Assembly: GCA_016220035.1 (NCBI GenBank)
Contig: JACRIO010000089.1
Span: 1 to 47,136 of the forward strand
DNA: 47,136 nucleotides
Direction of reading: 5' to 3'
DNA from: Planctomycetota bacterium
GTDB taxonomy: Bacteria; Planctomycetota; UBA1135; GCA-002686595
Shown one piece after another: positions 18,639 to 26,474 of this stretch. The position numbers and the translations under genes are program-made. The notes beneath the pieces were generated by a model that ran no database searches, was not told where the DNA came from, and worked only from the letters and a program-made list of their open reading frames with translations. Each line of letters begins with the position of its first letter. Position 1 is the first letter of the stretch.

Positions 18639-19448
18639 TCAACGCCAGCGCAGGTCCACGACCACGGGATGGTGGTCCATCGTGCCGACCCGGCGGCCGA
18701 ACCACGGCCCCGCGGCCACGATCTCGAGCTCGCGCGACACGAAGACGTAGTCGAGGCGCCGGTCGGGCTCGGCCGTGGGCCCCTTGCCGAGCGCGGCGTC
18801 GGTCAGCGTCGCGGCGAGCACGTTGTAGCTCTCGACGTCGGCGTGCAGGTCGTCGCTGAAGAGCTCGCTCTTCTTGTCCTGGTCGACGTCGAGGTTGAGA
18901 TCGCCGAGGAGCACGTGCGCGTGACCCGCCTGCGCCATCAAGGCCGCGTGGGACTCGCCGATGGCCTCATTGCGCTCCTTCGCGGAGAAAGCGTCGGCGT
19001 GCAGCGCCAGCACGACCAAGTCGCGCCCGTCGCGCGGCCACAGCACGCCGGCATGGTTGCGCACGCGGCGCGGACCCCAACGTTCGACGTCGGACCGCCG
19101 CGTGAGCACGCCGCAGTCACCGCGCCCGCGCCACGCGGTCCAGTCGCGACCGAGCGCATCGGCGAGCCGCCGGAGCTGCGCGCCGTCGACGAGCTCCTGC
19201 ACGAACACGAGGTCCGCATCGAGCCGCGCGAGCGCGTCGGCGATCGCGGGCACGTGCTCCTCCTTCATGGAATGCGGCACGCCGTTCTCCGCTCCGCCGA
19301 CGTTCCAGGTGACGAGGCGCATCACGTTCGCGTCGCGCATCGAAGGCTCGAACGCGCCGATGTCGCGCGCGCCGAAGTCCGCGCCGAGCACGAACAAACC
19401 CGCCGCGAGCAGCCAAAGCACGCCCTCGGCAATCACCCCGGACCGCAT
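18639..19448 (-). CDS. Endonuclease/exonuclease/phosphatase family protein, membrane-anchored or exported
   Basis: 269 residues of the EEP superfamily (metal-dependent phosphoesterases). Motifs: LVTWNVGG, DLVFVQELVDG, LLGDLNLDVDQ and the C-terminal MDHHPVVVDL carrying the catalytic Asp-His. The first 25 residues form one hydrophobic segment (IAEGVLWLLAAGLFVLG), a signal or membrane anchor, so it probably acts outside the cytoplasm. The ATG at 19448 follows GGGAGG closely. A longer frame to 19553 would read through the inverted repeat, so it is rejected. The substrate could be nucleic acid, phospholipid or phosphosugar. Confidence 0.85.
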   Translation of the reverse strand: MRSGVIAEGVLWLLAAGLFVLGADFGARDIGAFEPSMRDANVMRLVTWNVGGAENGVPHSMKEEHVPAIADALARLDADLVFVQELVDGAQLRRLADALGRDWTAWRGRGDCGVLTRRSDVERWGPRRVRNHAGVLWPRDGRDLVVLALHADAFSAKERNEAIGESHAALMAQAGHAHVLLGDLNLDVDQDKKSELFSDDLHADVESYNVLAATLTDAALGKGPTAEPDRRLDYVFVSRELEIVAAGPWFGRRVGTMDHHPVVVDLRWR

Positions 19449-19465
19449 GCTCCCTCCCATCGGTT

Positions 19466-19616
19466 GAATACCGTGCCAGAGCAATTTTTCACCCGATAGG
19501 GAGCCTCCAGGCGGCGCGTCGAGCCCGCGCACGGCTGCGCCCGTTCCGTCCATTCGCAGCTGCGAAGCGACCTAGCCGCTCGCCATCGGGTGAAAAATTG
19601 CTCTGGCACGGTATTC
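19466..19616. repeat. REPIN-like 151-bp inverted element (repeat copies D and E)
   Basis: Two perfect 32-nt arms, 19466-19497 and 19585-19616, are exact reverse complements and contain the 22-nt repeat (19473-19494 plus, 19588-19609 minus). The 87-base centre holds the palindrome TTCGCAGCTGCGAA (19553-19566). One end overlaps the stop codon of the ABC permease gene; the other lies 18 bases upstream of the EEP start codon. Head-to-head pairing of short repeats is the hallmark of REPINs; a bidirectional transcription stop is an alternative or added role. Confidence 0.8.
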
Positions 19617-20448
19617 ACCCCTCCCGCGTCCGGAAGCGGCGCAGTGCGAGCGCCGTGAACAGGGCCGCGAAGCCGAGCACGCGCGCGCCGTCGCGCAGTG
19701 CGGCGCTCCACTCGATGCGCTCGCGGAAGAACGCGCGCCACCACGTGGCGTAGCTCGTGAAGAGCCATGGGCGCAGGTCCTGGAAGAAGTGCACCTCGGC
19801 GATCACGTAGAGCACGAGGTAGAGGGAGACGGCGAGGCCGACCGCGTTCACGGCGCTCTTGGCCCAGGTCGAGATCCACAGCGAGAACGCGAGCGGGCAC
19901 AGGAGCGAGACGCTCGCCGCGGGCCACACGAGCAAGAAGCGCACGAGCGCGTCGCCCTGCGCGAGGTGCTGCGGCCGATCGGTCATCTGCAGCACGCCGG
20001 GGTAGAGCGCGAGGTCGCCCCAACCCACCGCGACGAGCCCGACCACAAGCGAGACGCCCAGGAACAGTCCGACGAGCAGGAAGCAGAACAGCGCCGCGAG
20101 CCCGAGCTTCGTGAAGAAGACGCGCGCCTTCGACACCGGCCGCGCGAGCAGGAGCCCGAGCGTGCCGCTCGCTGTGTCGCCGGCGACCTGCGCGCCGCCT
20201 TCCGTCGCGACGAAGACCGGCAGGAGCAGCACGAAGCCGAAGTAGAACGCGTACAGCGCGAACGTGAGCCCGTTGAAGTAGCTCTTGTTCTCGAACGTGT
20301 ACTCGAAGCGCACCGCGCCGTGCGTCTTCGACTGCGCGTAGGTGTAGAAGCCGACGAGCATGAGCACGAGGAAGAGCACGAGCGCGAGGACGGCGATCCC
20401 AGGCCGGCGCGAACGCCACAGACGCAGGAGCTCGAGCCGCGCGATCAA
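19615..20448 (-). CDS. ABC-2 type transporter permease
   Basis: A 277-residue membrane protein with about six hydrophobic segments (for example IAVLALVLFLVLMLVGFY, LYAFYFGFVLLLPVFVA, LFCFLLVGLFLGVSLVVGLVA) and the motif DTASGTLGLLLARPVSKARVF typical of NosY/GldF-like ABC-2 permeases. The TTG start at 20448 overlaps the ATPase stop (TTGA) and has GGAGG eight bases upstream; the much longer upstream frame reads through the ATPase gene and is a shadow. With the ATPase it forms one exporter. The substrate is unknown. The stop codon overlaps the edge of the inverted repeat element. Confidence 0.88.
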   Translation of the reverse strand: MIARLELLRLWRSRRPGIAVLALVLFLVLMLVGFYTYAQSKTHGAVRFEYTFENKSYFNGLTFALYAFYFGFVLLLPVFVATEGGAQVAGDTASGTLGLLLARPVSKARVFFTKLGLAALFCFLLVGLFLGVSLVVGLVAVGWGDLALYPGVLQMTDRPQHLAQGDALVRFLLVWPAASVSLLCPLAFSLWISTWAKSAVNAVGLAVSLYLVLYVIAEVHFFQDLRPWLFTSYATWWRAFFRERIEWSAALRDGARVLGFAALFTALALRRFRTREG

Positions 20449-21392
20449 GCGCTCGCCTCCTTCGCCAACCGAGCGAGCAGCGCCTCTTCCAGCGTCGCGG
20501 AACGCGTGTGGAAGCCGAGCAACTCGGCGTTTGCGCCTTGGAGCGCCTCCGCCGCCGCGTTCAGCGTGATCGCGCCCGCGTCGAGCTCGAGCTCGCCGTC
20601 CGCGAGCCTCTGGACACGCAAACCGAGCGCATGCAGAACGTCTTCGGCCCGCTCGACGTCGCTCGCGACGATTCGTATGCACGCCGAGCCGGCGCAGAGC
20701 TCCCCCGGCGTCCCGGCGAACACCGCGCGCCCCTCGTGCAGCACGAGCATGCGGTCGACGAGCTCGTCGATCTCGATCAACAGATGGCTGGAGAGCAGCA
20801 CCGCGACCCCCTCCTCGCGCGCGAGCCGCGCGAGCACATCGCGCAGCTCGAGCACGGCGAGCGGATCGAGCCCCTCGGTCGGCTCGTCGAGCACGATCAG
20901 CTCGGGCCTGGGCAAGAGCGTGAGCGCGATGGCGAGCCGCTGCCGCATGCCGAACGAAAACGCGCGCACACGCTCGTCCGACCGTTGCGCGAGCCCGACC
21001 AGGTGCAGCGCGCGCTCGACGTCCGATGCCGCCACGCGCGCTCCACCGATCGACGGCAACAGCTCGAGATGCTCCCGCGCCGTGAGCGCATCGAACAAGG
21101 CCGGCGGCGCGAACGCGAAGCGCGCGCGCTCCATCACCCGCTCACGCTCGCGCGCCGGATCGAACCCGAACACGCGCGCTTCGCCGCTCGACGGCCGCAA
21201 GAAGCCCGCGAGCACGCGGAGGAGCGTCGACTTCCCCGACCCGTTCGGCCCGACGAGCCCGACGATCTCCCCGCGCTCGACGCGCAAGTCGACGCGGTCG
21301 AGCGCGAGCCGCGCGCCGAAGCGGCGGGAGAGCTGACGGACGTCGAGGACCGAGGTGCTCAAGTTCGCGACAAGTCGGCAGAGCGGTTGCAA
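20445..21392 (-). CDS. ABC transporter ATP-binding protein
   Basis: A 315-residue ATPase subunit of an ABC-2 exporter. Walker A GPNGSGKST (48-56), a degenerate signature FSFGMRQR (about 148), Walker B LIVLDEPTEGLDP (about 165) and the switch histidine in LLSSHLL are present. A C-terminal extension of about 90 residues is typical of the CcmA/DrrA-like subclass. It is translationally coupled to the permease. The start is uncertain: an in-frame TTG eleven codons inside (at LSTSVLDV) is also possible. An operator-like palindrome lies about 100 bases upstream. Confidence 0.93.
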   Translation of the reverse strand: MQPLCRLVANLSTSVLDVRQLSRRFGARLALDRVDLRVERGEIVGLVGPNGSGKSTLLRVLAGFLRPSSGEARVFGFDPARERERVMERARFAFAPPALFDALTAREHLELLPSIGGARVAASDVERALHLVGLAQRSDERVRAFSFGMRQRLAIALTLLPRPELIVLDEPTEGLDPLAVLELRDVLARLAREEGVAVLLSSHLLIEIDELVDRMLVLHEGRAVFAGTPGELCAGSACIRIVASDVERAEDVLHALGLRVQRLADGELELDAGAITLNAAAEALQGANAELLGFHTRSATLEEALLARLAKEASA

Positions 21393-21471
21393 GTGTTGGG
21401 GGGAGCACCGAGCTCCGCAACCTCATGCTCGCTCGCCATGGACGCCACCTCTTGATCCGGGGGCCGCGGAG

Positions 21472-21511
21472 GATAATCGGGAGCTCGGTCCCGTTTATCT
21501 AGATAATCGGG
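21472..21511 (-). promoter_or_regulatory. Operator-like palindrome and extra half-site upstream of the ABC operon
   Basis: A 22-bp near-perfect palindrome (21490-21511, one mismatch) centred on TTATCTAGATAA is followed, 30 bases away, by a third copy of the half-site CCCGATTATC on the minus strand (21472-21481). GATAATCGGGAG therefore occurs twice as a direct repeat. The AT-rich core stands out from the GC-rich surroundings and lies about 80-120 bases upstream of the ATPase start, a likely promoter/operator. Confidence 0.5.
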
Positions 21512-21559
21512 AGGAGGGCTCCGCAGTGCAGAGGTCCTTGGGCTCAGCGCACGGGTGCA

Positions 21560-21589
21560 GGGCCACCACCGGCCGGTGGATGGCGGCCC
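21560..21589 (-). terminator. Stem-loop downstream of the first hexahaem cytochrome gene
   Basis: GGGCC and GGCCC arms enclose a 14-bp palindrome CCACCGGCCGGTGG (21566-21579), about 33 bases past the cytochrome stop. There is no T tract, so intrinsic termination is uncertain; it may stabilise the mRNA. Confidence 0.35.
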
Positions 21590-21621
21590 ATGGGGCGCTC
21601 AGTCGGCCGAGCCCTCCACCC

Positions 21622-22698
21622 TCACCGCGCGAAGCTCGACGCCTCCACGTGGCATTGACCGCACAGGTGCTCGACCTGGCTGCCCTGCGTGTCGCCGTTC
21701 TCCGTCACTCTCCCGCGGCCCGAGCGGAAGATCAGGCCGAACGCGTTGTCGTTGCCGTGCGCCTTGTGGCACGTGATGCACGTCGGCGTGGCGTCGTTGC
21801 CGATCGGGTTCCACAGCCCGCTCGCGCTCATCACCTTCACCTTGTTCGTGTGCTGGTTGAAGAGCAAGGCACTCGTGCCCTCCTCGTCGTTGGCGCTCGG
21901 CGCCACGTCGACGCCGGCCGCGGGGTGGCGCACGAAGCCGCGGTACTTCCCGCCGGGGCCGAGCTCGCCGCCGACCGTCGTCGCGTCGCCGGGGCGGCCG
22001 TGGAACGCTCCGTGGCAGCCGGCGCAGAAGCGCGCCATCGCGGAGTCGTCGCGCTGCGGCTCGTTGAAGTCGACCATCGACTCGTCGTAGCGCAGCGATT
22101 GGCGGACGAACACGTCGCGCGACGGGTCGTTCGAGCCGGGCGCGCCCGCGTTGTAGGTCACGCGGCCCTGGCCCGGACGGTGGTTGCCCGCGTCGTCGCG
22201 CAGGTTGCGGTAGTGGCTCTCGCCGCGCCCGCTCCCGTGCGGAGCGTGGCAGTGGATGCAGCTCAACCCGCGCGCGCCGCCGTCCTCGTTCGCGGCGCTC
22301 CACGGCGGGCTCGAGCCCGGCGCCGTCTCCATCGAGTCGAGCGTGTGGCCCGTGCTCGGCGAGCCCGTCGCACCGACGCGGTTCAGGAAGCCCGCCTGGC
22401 GCACGTCGCCCGGGAACTTGCCTTGGTTCGCGCCCAGCACGTCGGTCGCGCGCGCCGAGTTGTCGTGACACGACAAGCACAGGTCGTTCACGTCCTTCTT
22501 CAACAAGGGGCCCGCGCGCCCGCTCATCGAGGAGGACGACGACTGGAGCGGCCTGGGGTGCAGGACGTGGCACTCCGCGCACTCGAGCGTCGAGCCTTGG
22601 TGATAGTCGCCGAACGCCGCTGCGATCGACGCGACGAGAGAGAAGGTAAGGACGCGGAGCTGCCACTCGCGCGTCCCCCGCCGAAAGGGACGATCCAT
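21622..22698 (-). CDS. Hexahaem c-type cytochrome, exported
   Basis: A 358-residue periplasmic or surface protein with a signal peptide (VLTFSLVASIAAAFG) and six CXXCH haem sites: CAECH, CLSCH, CIHCH, CAGCH, CITCH and CGQCH. Histidines three residues after several of these (for example CHVLH, CHAPH, CHKAH) could serve as distal ligands. It is a clear paralogue of the protein encoded just upstream: both share SMETAPG/STSTAPG-type, HTNKVKVMS and KAHGNxNAFGLIFR segments. The ATG at 22698 follows GGAGG by four bases; the upstream in-frame ATG at 22791 lacks a signal at its end. It is probably an electron carrier; the partner is unknown. Confidence 0.9.
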   Translation of the reverse strand: MDRPFRRGTREWQLRVLTFSLVASIAAAFGDYHQGSTLECAECHVLHPRPLQSSSSSMSGRAGPLLKKDVNDLCLSCHDNSARATDVLGANQGKFPGDVRQAGFLNRVGATGSPSTGHTLDSMETAPGSSPPWSAANEDGGARGLSCIHCHAPHGSGRGESHYRNLRDDAGNHRPGQGRVTYNAGAPGSNDPSRDVFVRQSLRYDESMVDFNEPQRDDSAMARFCAGCHGAFHGRPGDATTVGGELGPGGKYRGFVRHPAAGVDVAPSANDEEGTSALLFNQHTNKVKVMSASGLWNPIGNDATPTCITCHKAHGNDNAFGLIFRSGRGRVTENGDTQGSQVEHLCGQCHVEASSFAR

Positions 22699-22776
22699 GC
22701 TGCCTCCAGGGATGTTCCCGGAGGATCGGCGGCGGGCGATCGCGCTCTTGAGCACGATGCACATTCCTGGAACAGC

Positions 22777-22820
22777 GCGAGGCGACCGCATGGGTCGCCT
22801 CGCCTTCCGGCCTTCGCCGG
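22777..22820. terminator. Two stem-loops between the cytochrome genes
   Basis: An 11-bp perfect stem with a 5-base loop (22777-22803, arm GCGAGGCGACC) is followed by a small CCGGC/GCCGG hairpin (22807-22820). Both lie 80-120 bases upstream of the second cytochrome's start, within the 229-base gap. No T tract follows; attenuation or mRNA processing is possible. Confidence 0.45.
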
Positions 22821-22885
22821 CTTCTCGTCGGAGGACTTCGGATCAGGTGCTCTGGAGGTCGCACCGGGTCGCGAGGTCAGGAGAC

Positions 22886-22910
22886 CGCGGCCGTGTGCAG
22901 TCCGGCCGCG
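22886..22910 (-). terminator. Stem-loop just after the upstream hexahaem cytochrome gene
   Basis: 8-bp arms CGCGGCCG and CGGCCGCG around a 9-base loop, 17 bases past the stop codon on the minus strand. The position fits a terminator or a 3' mRNA-stabilising hairpin; there is no T tract. Confidence 0.5.
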
Positions 22911-22927
22911 ATGCTTCGCTCACTCAC

Positions 22928-24007
22928 TCACGGGTTCTGGAAGAAGTAGTTGGCCTGGACGTGGCACTGGCCGCACAGGTCCTCGAGCTGGTTGCCCGGG
23001 GTGTCGCCGTTCTCGTTCTTGGTGCCGGTGCCCTGGCGGAAGATCAGGCCGAAGGCGTTGCCGTTGCCGTGCGCCTTGTGGCAGCTGACGCAGGTCGGGG
23101 TGACGTCGGAGCCCGCGGGGTTCCACACGCCGGCCGAGCTCATCACCTTCACCTTGTTGGTGTGCAGGTTGTACTGGCTCAGGCTGGAGTGGCCGCCGCC
23201 GAGCGCGCCGAGGTTCACGCCGCCCGCCGGGTGACGCACGAACTCCTCGAAGCCCGCGCCGAAGACCACGCCGCCGACTTCCGGGCCGCCCACTGCGCCG
23301 TGGAAGTTGGAGTGGCAGCCGGCGCACCAGTTCGCGACCGCGGACTTGGTGGTGTCGGGTTCGTTCAAGTCGACGTCGTCCTCGTCGTACTCGGCGGTCT
23401 GGCGCTCGAACACATCCTTGGCGAGGTTGTTGGTGCCGATGGTGTCGTAGTTGTAAGTGACCCACCGTTGGGTGCCGTTGCCGGGGTTCGAGCGCAGGTT
23501 GCGATACTGATTGCCGCCATCGGGGTGGCCGCTGCCGCCGCTGCCGTGCTGATGGTGGCAGTTCGTGCAGTTGAGACCGTCCGGGTTCGACCACGCGGGG
23601 TTCGATCCGGGCGCGGTCGAGGTGGAGTCGAGGGTGTGCCCGGTGTACTCGAGGCCATCGGCGCCCGGCAGACCGAGGCGGTTCAGGAAGCCGGCCTCGC
23701 GGATGTCCGTCGGACCGTTGCCGGTGTTCGAGGCGCCGAGCACGTCGGGTGCGAAGCCGCTCGCGTCGTGGCAGGAAAGGCAGAGGTTGTTGATCTCGTC
23801 GCGCAGCAGGTAGTGGTGCGGCGCGGCACCCTGCGGCGGCAGGTAGAAGCCCGAGCCGTTCGGCTGGTAGCCGTGCGACTGGCTGAAGTGCATGACGTGG
23901 CACTGCGAGCAGAGCAGGGTGCCGTTCTTGTGGTAATCACCTGCCATGGCGGAGCCGGCGAGGAGCGCGGCGGCCGAGGCGGTGAACGCGAACAGTGAGA
24001 GTTTCAT
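22928..24007 (-). CDS. Hexahaem c-type cytochrome, exported (paralogue)
   Basis: A 359-residue protein with a classic signal peptide (MKLSLFAFTASAAALLAGSAMAG, cleavage after AMA) and six haem motifs: CSQCH, CLSCH, CTNCH, CAGCH, CVSCH and CGQCH. The ATG at 24007 follows GGAGG by six bases; the long upstream extension of the frame is not coding. The paired haem motifs and conserved HPAGGVNLG and HTNKVKVMSSAGVWNPAG segments show that it and the next gene arose by duplication. A glycine-rich middle part (HGSGGSGHPDGG) is not haem-binding. It is likely a periplasmic or surface electron carrier matured by the ResB/CcsA system encoded further right. Confidence 0.92.
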   Translation of the reverse strand: MKLSLFAFTASAAALLAGSAMAGDYHKNGTLLCSQCHVMHFSQSHGYQPNGSGFYLPPQGAAPHHYLLRDEINNLCLSCHDASGFAPDVLGASNTGNGPTDIREAGFLNRLGLPGADGLEYTGHTLDSTSTAPGSNPAWSNPDGLNCTNCHHQHGSGGSGHPDGGNQYRNLRSNPGNGTQRWVTYNYDTIGTNNLAKDVFERQTAEYDEDDVDLNEPDTTKSAVANWCAGCHSNFHGAVGGPEVGGVVFGAGFEEFVRHPAGGVNLGALGGGHSSLSQYNLHTNKVKVMSSAGVWNPAGSDVTPTCVSCHKAHGNGNAFGLIFRQGTGTKNENGDTPGNQLEDLCGQCHVQANYFFQNP

Positions 24008-24543
24008 CGTGAACCTCCGAAGTTGTCCGTCGAGGGCGCTCAGGCTCGCCTTGCCGGCCCGCTCGAGCACATCCGTCCGCTGCGCGGAGGAGGTCGGTTG
24101 CGGACCGAGATCGAGTGGAGACAGCATGTGCTGGAGGCCTGAGGCAGCTGAACACCTCGAACGATATGGCGCGTGGAGCGTGCTGCCGATACGACGAACG
24201 AGGCACCGCGAGCCAGCGAAGGGAGCAGCGCGGTCGCGACGCGAGGACGGGCTTCGCACTCGTGCGAACCGCGCGCCCGCGAGCGGCGTACCGGCGCGGC
24301 CGTGAGCTCCGTTCCGCACCTGCTCGCCGCCCGCCGAGCGCGCTTCCGAGGCCGGAAAAGCGCCCGAAAAGAGCCTTGCGAAGCGAAGCACGACACCCTC
24401 GGGATCCGCCCCCGTTCGCTCGGTAGCATGTGGGGACGCCCACACCGCGGCGAACGCTCGCGCGACGCATCCACAACTGCGCGCGCCGACGATCGCTCCG
24501 CGACGGGATCCACCTCCAAGCACCTTCGCACCGCACCGCCTCC
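24008..24543. other. Divergent intergenic region, 536 bp
   Basis: Lies between the cytochrome gene (minus) and korA (plus) and must hold both promoters. I see no confident -35/-10 pair, no RNA gene and no convincing coding frame. Long frames crossing it are GC-driven shadows. A small CAGCA/TGCTG dyad lies near 24122. Confidence 0.5.
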
Positions 24544-26415
24544 ATGAGCACGACCCGCGCTTCGAACGCCGAGCTGCCGCTGCAGCAATACGAGAACATC
24601 GTGATCCGCTTCGCCGGCGACTCCGGCGACGGCATGCAGATCACCGGCAACCAGTTCACGCACACCGCCGCGGTGATCGGCAACGACCTCGCGACCTTCC
24701 CGGACTTCCCGGCCGAGATCCGCGCGCCCGCGGGCACGGTGCCGGGCGTGTCGGGCTTCCAGGTGCGCTTCAGCTCCAGCGACATCCACACGCCGGGCGA
24801 TCAGCCCGACGTGCTCGTCGCGATGAACCCCGCGGCGCTCGCGATCAACGTCAAGGACTTGAAGACCGGCGGCATCGTGATCGTGAACACGGGCCAGTTC
24901 GGCGAGCGCGACCTCGCGAAGGCGGGGCTCGCGTCGAACCCGCTCACGGATGGGTCGCTCAAGGCATTCCGCGTGATCGAGATCGACATCAACCAGCGCG
25001 TGAAGGAAGCGCTCACCGGTTCGCCGCTCACGCCGAAGGAAGTGCAGCGCTGCAAGAACTTCTACACGCTCGGGCTGATGTACTGGCTCTACAACCGGCC
25101 GCTCGAAAATACGATCAAGTGGCTCGGCGAGAAGTTCGCGAGCAAGCCGGACCTGCGCGACGCGAACACGAAGGCGCTGCAGGCGGGCTTCAACGCCGGC
25201 GACATCCAGGAGCTCTTCCAGGGCCGCTTCGAGGTCGCGCCCTGCGCCTCGATGCCGAAGGGCACGTACCGGAACATCATGGGGAACGAGGCGCTCGCGA
25301 TGGGCCTCGTCGCGGGCGCGGAGCTCGCGGGAGTGCCGCTCTTCTGCGGCTCGTATCCGATCACGCCGGCGTCGGGCATCCTCGAGCAGCTCGCGAGCTA
25401 CAAGAACTACGGCGTGCTCACTTTCCAGGCGGAGGACGAGATCGCGGCGATCTGCGCGGCGATCGGAGCGAGCTACACGGGCCACCTCGGCATGACGTCG
25501 ACGTCGGGGCCGGGCATGGCGCTCAAGTCCGAGGCGATGGGCCTCGCGGTGTCGCTCGAGCTCCCGCTCGTCATCGTCGACGTGCAGCGCGGCGGGCCGT
25601 CGACGGGCTTGCCGACGAAGACGGAGCAAGCCGACCTCCTCCAGGCGATCTTCGGCCGCAACAGCGAAGCGCCGATCCCCGTGCTCGCGTGCTCGATGCC
25701 CTCCGACGCGTTCGACTGCGCGATCGAGGCCGTGCGCATCGCGGTGCAGTACATGACGCCGGTGATCCTGCTCTCCGACGGCTACATCGCGAACGGTTCG
25801 GAACCGTGGCGTCTTCCGAAGATCGAGGACCTCCCGCGCTTCCCGGCGAAGTTCCTGACGAAGGTCCCCGAAGGCGGGTTCATGCCGTACGCGCGCGACG
25901 ACAAGCGCGCGCGGCCGTGGGTGAAGCCGGGCACGCCGGAGCTCGAGCACAGGATCGGCGGCATCGAGAAGTCGCACCTGACGGGCAACATCAACTACGA
26001 CCCGCTCAACCACGAGTTCATGGTGCGCATGCGCAACGACAAGGTGATGGGCGTGCGCGACACCATCCCGACGCCGAAACCCAAGGGGCCGGACAGCGGC
26101 GACCTGCTCGTGCTCGGTTGGGGCTCCACCGCGGGCTCGATCGCGAGTGCCGTCGAGGTCGTGCAGGCGCGCGGACGCAAGGTCGCCGCGATGCACCTGC
26201 GGCACGTGTGGCCGCTGCCGAAGGGTCTCGACGCGATCTTCGCGCGCTACCGCGCGATCCTCGTGCCCGAGATGAACCTCGGTCAGATGGCGCGCATCCT
26301 CCGCAGCGAGTACGGCGGCGTGAATTTCGTCTCCTATCCCAAGGTGCAGGGCCAGCCGTTCTTCACGGCCGAGCTGGTGACGAAGATCGAGGAGCTCCTC
26401 GAAACGAAGCGTTGA
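24544..26415 (+). CDS. korA: 2-oxoacid:ferredoxin oxidoreductase, alpha subunit (gamma-alpha fusion)
   Basis: A 623-residue subunit with the gamma domain (GDSGDGMQITGNQF, about residue 25) fused before the alpha domain (YPITPASGILEQLA, TSTSGPGMALKSEAMGLAVSLELP, VQRGGPSTGLPTKTEQADL). With KorB it oxidises a 2-oxoacid, most likely 2-oxoglutarate, to the acyl-CoA while reducing ferredoxin. The ATG at 24544 (MSTTRASN) is chosen because conserved sequence begins right after; an in-frame start at 24430 adds 38 unconserved residues. No good ribosome-binding site is visible upstream. korB follows after 59 bases. Confidence 0.93.
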   Translation: MSTTRASNAELPLQQYENIVIRFAGDSGDGMQITGNQFTHTAAVIGNDLATFPDFPAEIRAPAGTVPGVSGFQVRFSSSDIHTPGDQPDVLVAMNPAALAINVKDLKTGGIVIVNTGQFGERDLAKAGLASNPLTDGSLKAFRVIEIDINQRVKEALTGSPLTPKEVQRCKNFYTLGLMYWLYNRPLENTIKWLGEKFASKPDLRDANTKALQAGFNAGDIQELFQGRFEVAPCASMPKGTYRNIMGNEALAMGLVAGAELAGVPLFCGSYPITPASGILEQLASYKNYGVLTFQAEDEIAAICAAIGASYTGHLGMTSTSGPGMALKSEAMGLAVSLELPLVIVDVQRGGPSTGLPTKTEQADLLQAIFGRNSEAPIPVLACSMPSDAFDCAIEAVRIAVQYMTPVILLSDGYIANGSEPWRLPKIEDLPRFPAKFLTKVPEGGFMPYARDDKRARPWVKPGTPELEHRIGGIEKSHLTGNINYDPLNHEFMVRMRNDKVMGVRDTIPTPKPKGPDSGDLLVLGWGSTAGSIASAVEVVQARGRKVAAMHLRHVWPLPKGLDAIFARYRAILVPEMNLGQMARILRSEYGGVNFVSYPKVQGQPFFTAELVTKIEELLETKR

Positions 26416-26474
26416 TCGACGACGAGCGCGAACCCACCCACACGAACGACGACGAGAGAACAGGAGACGATTCG

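Noticed and set aside
19449-19553. N-terminal extension of the EEP protein
   Set aside because: It would be encoded by one arm and the centre of the inverted repeat, while a good ribosome-binding site and a membrane segment begin at 19448.
20449-20682. N-terminal extension of the ABC permease
   Set aside because: It is Arg-rich and overlaps the ATPase C-terminus; the TTG at 20448 has GGAGG at the right distance.
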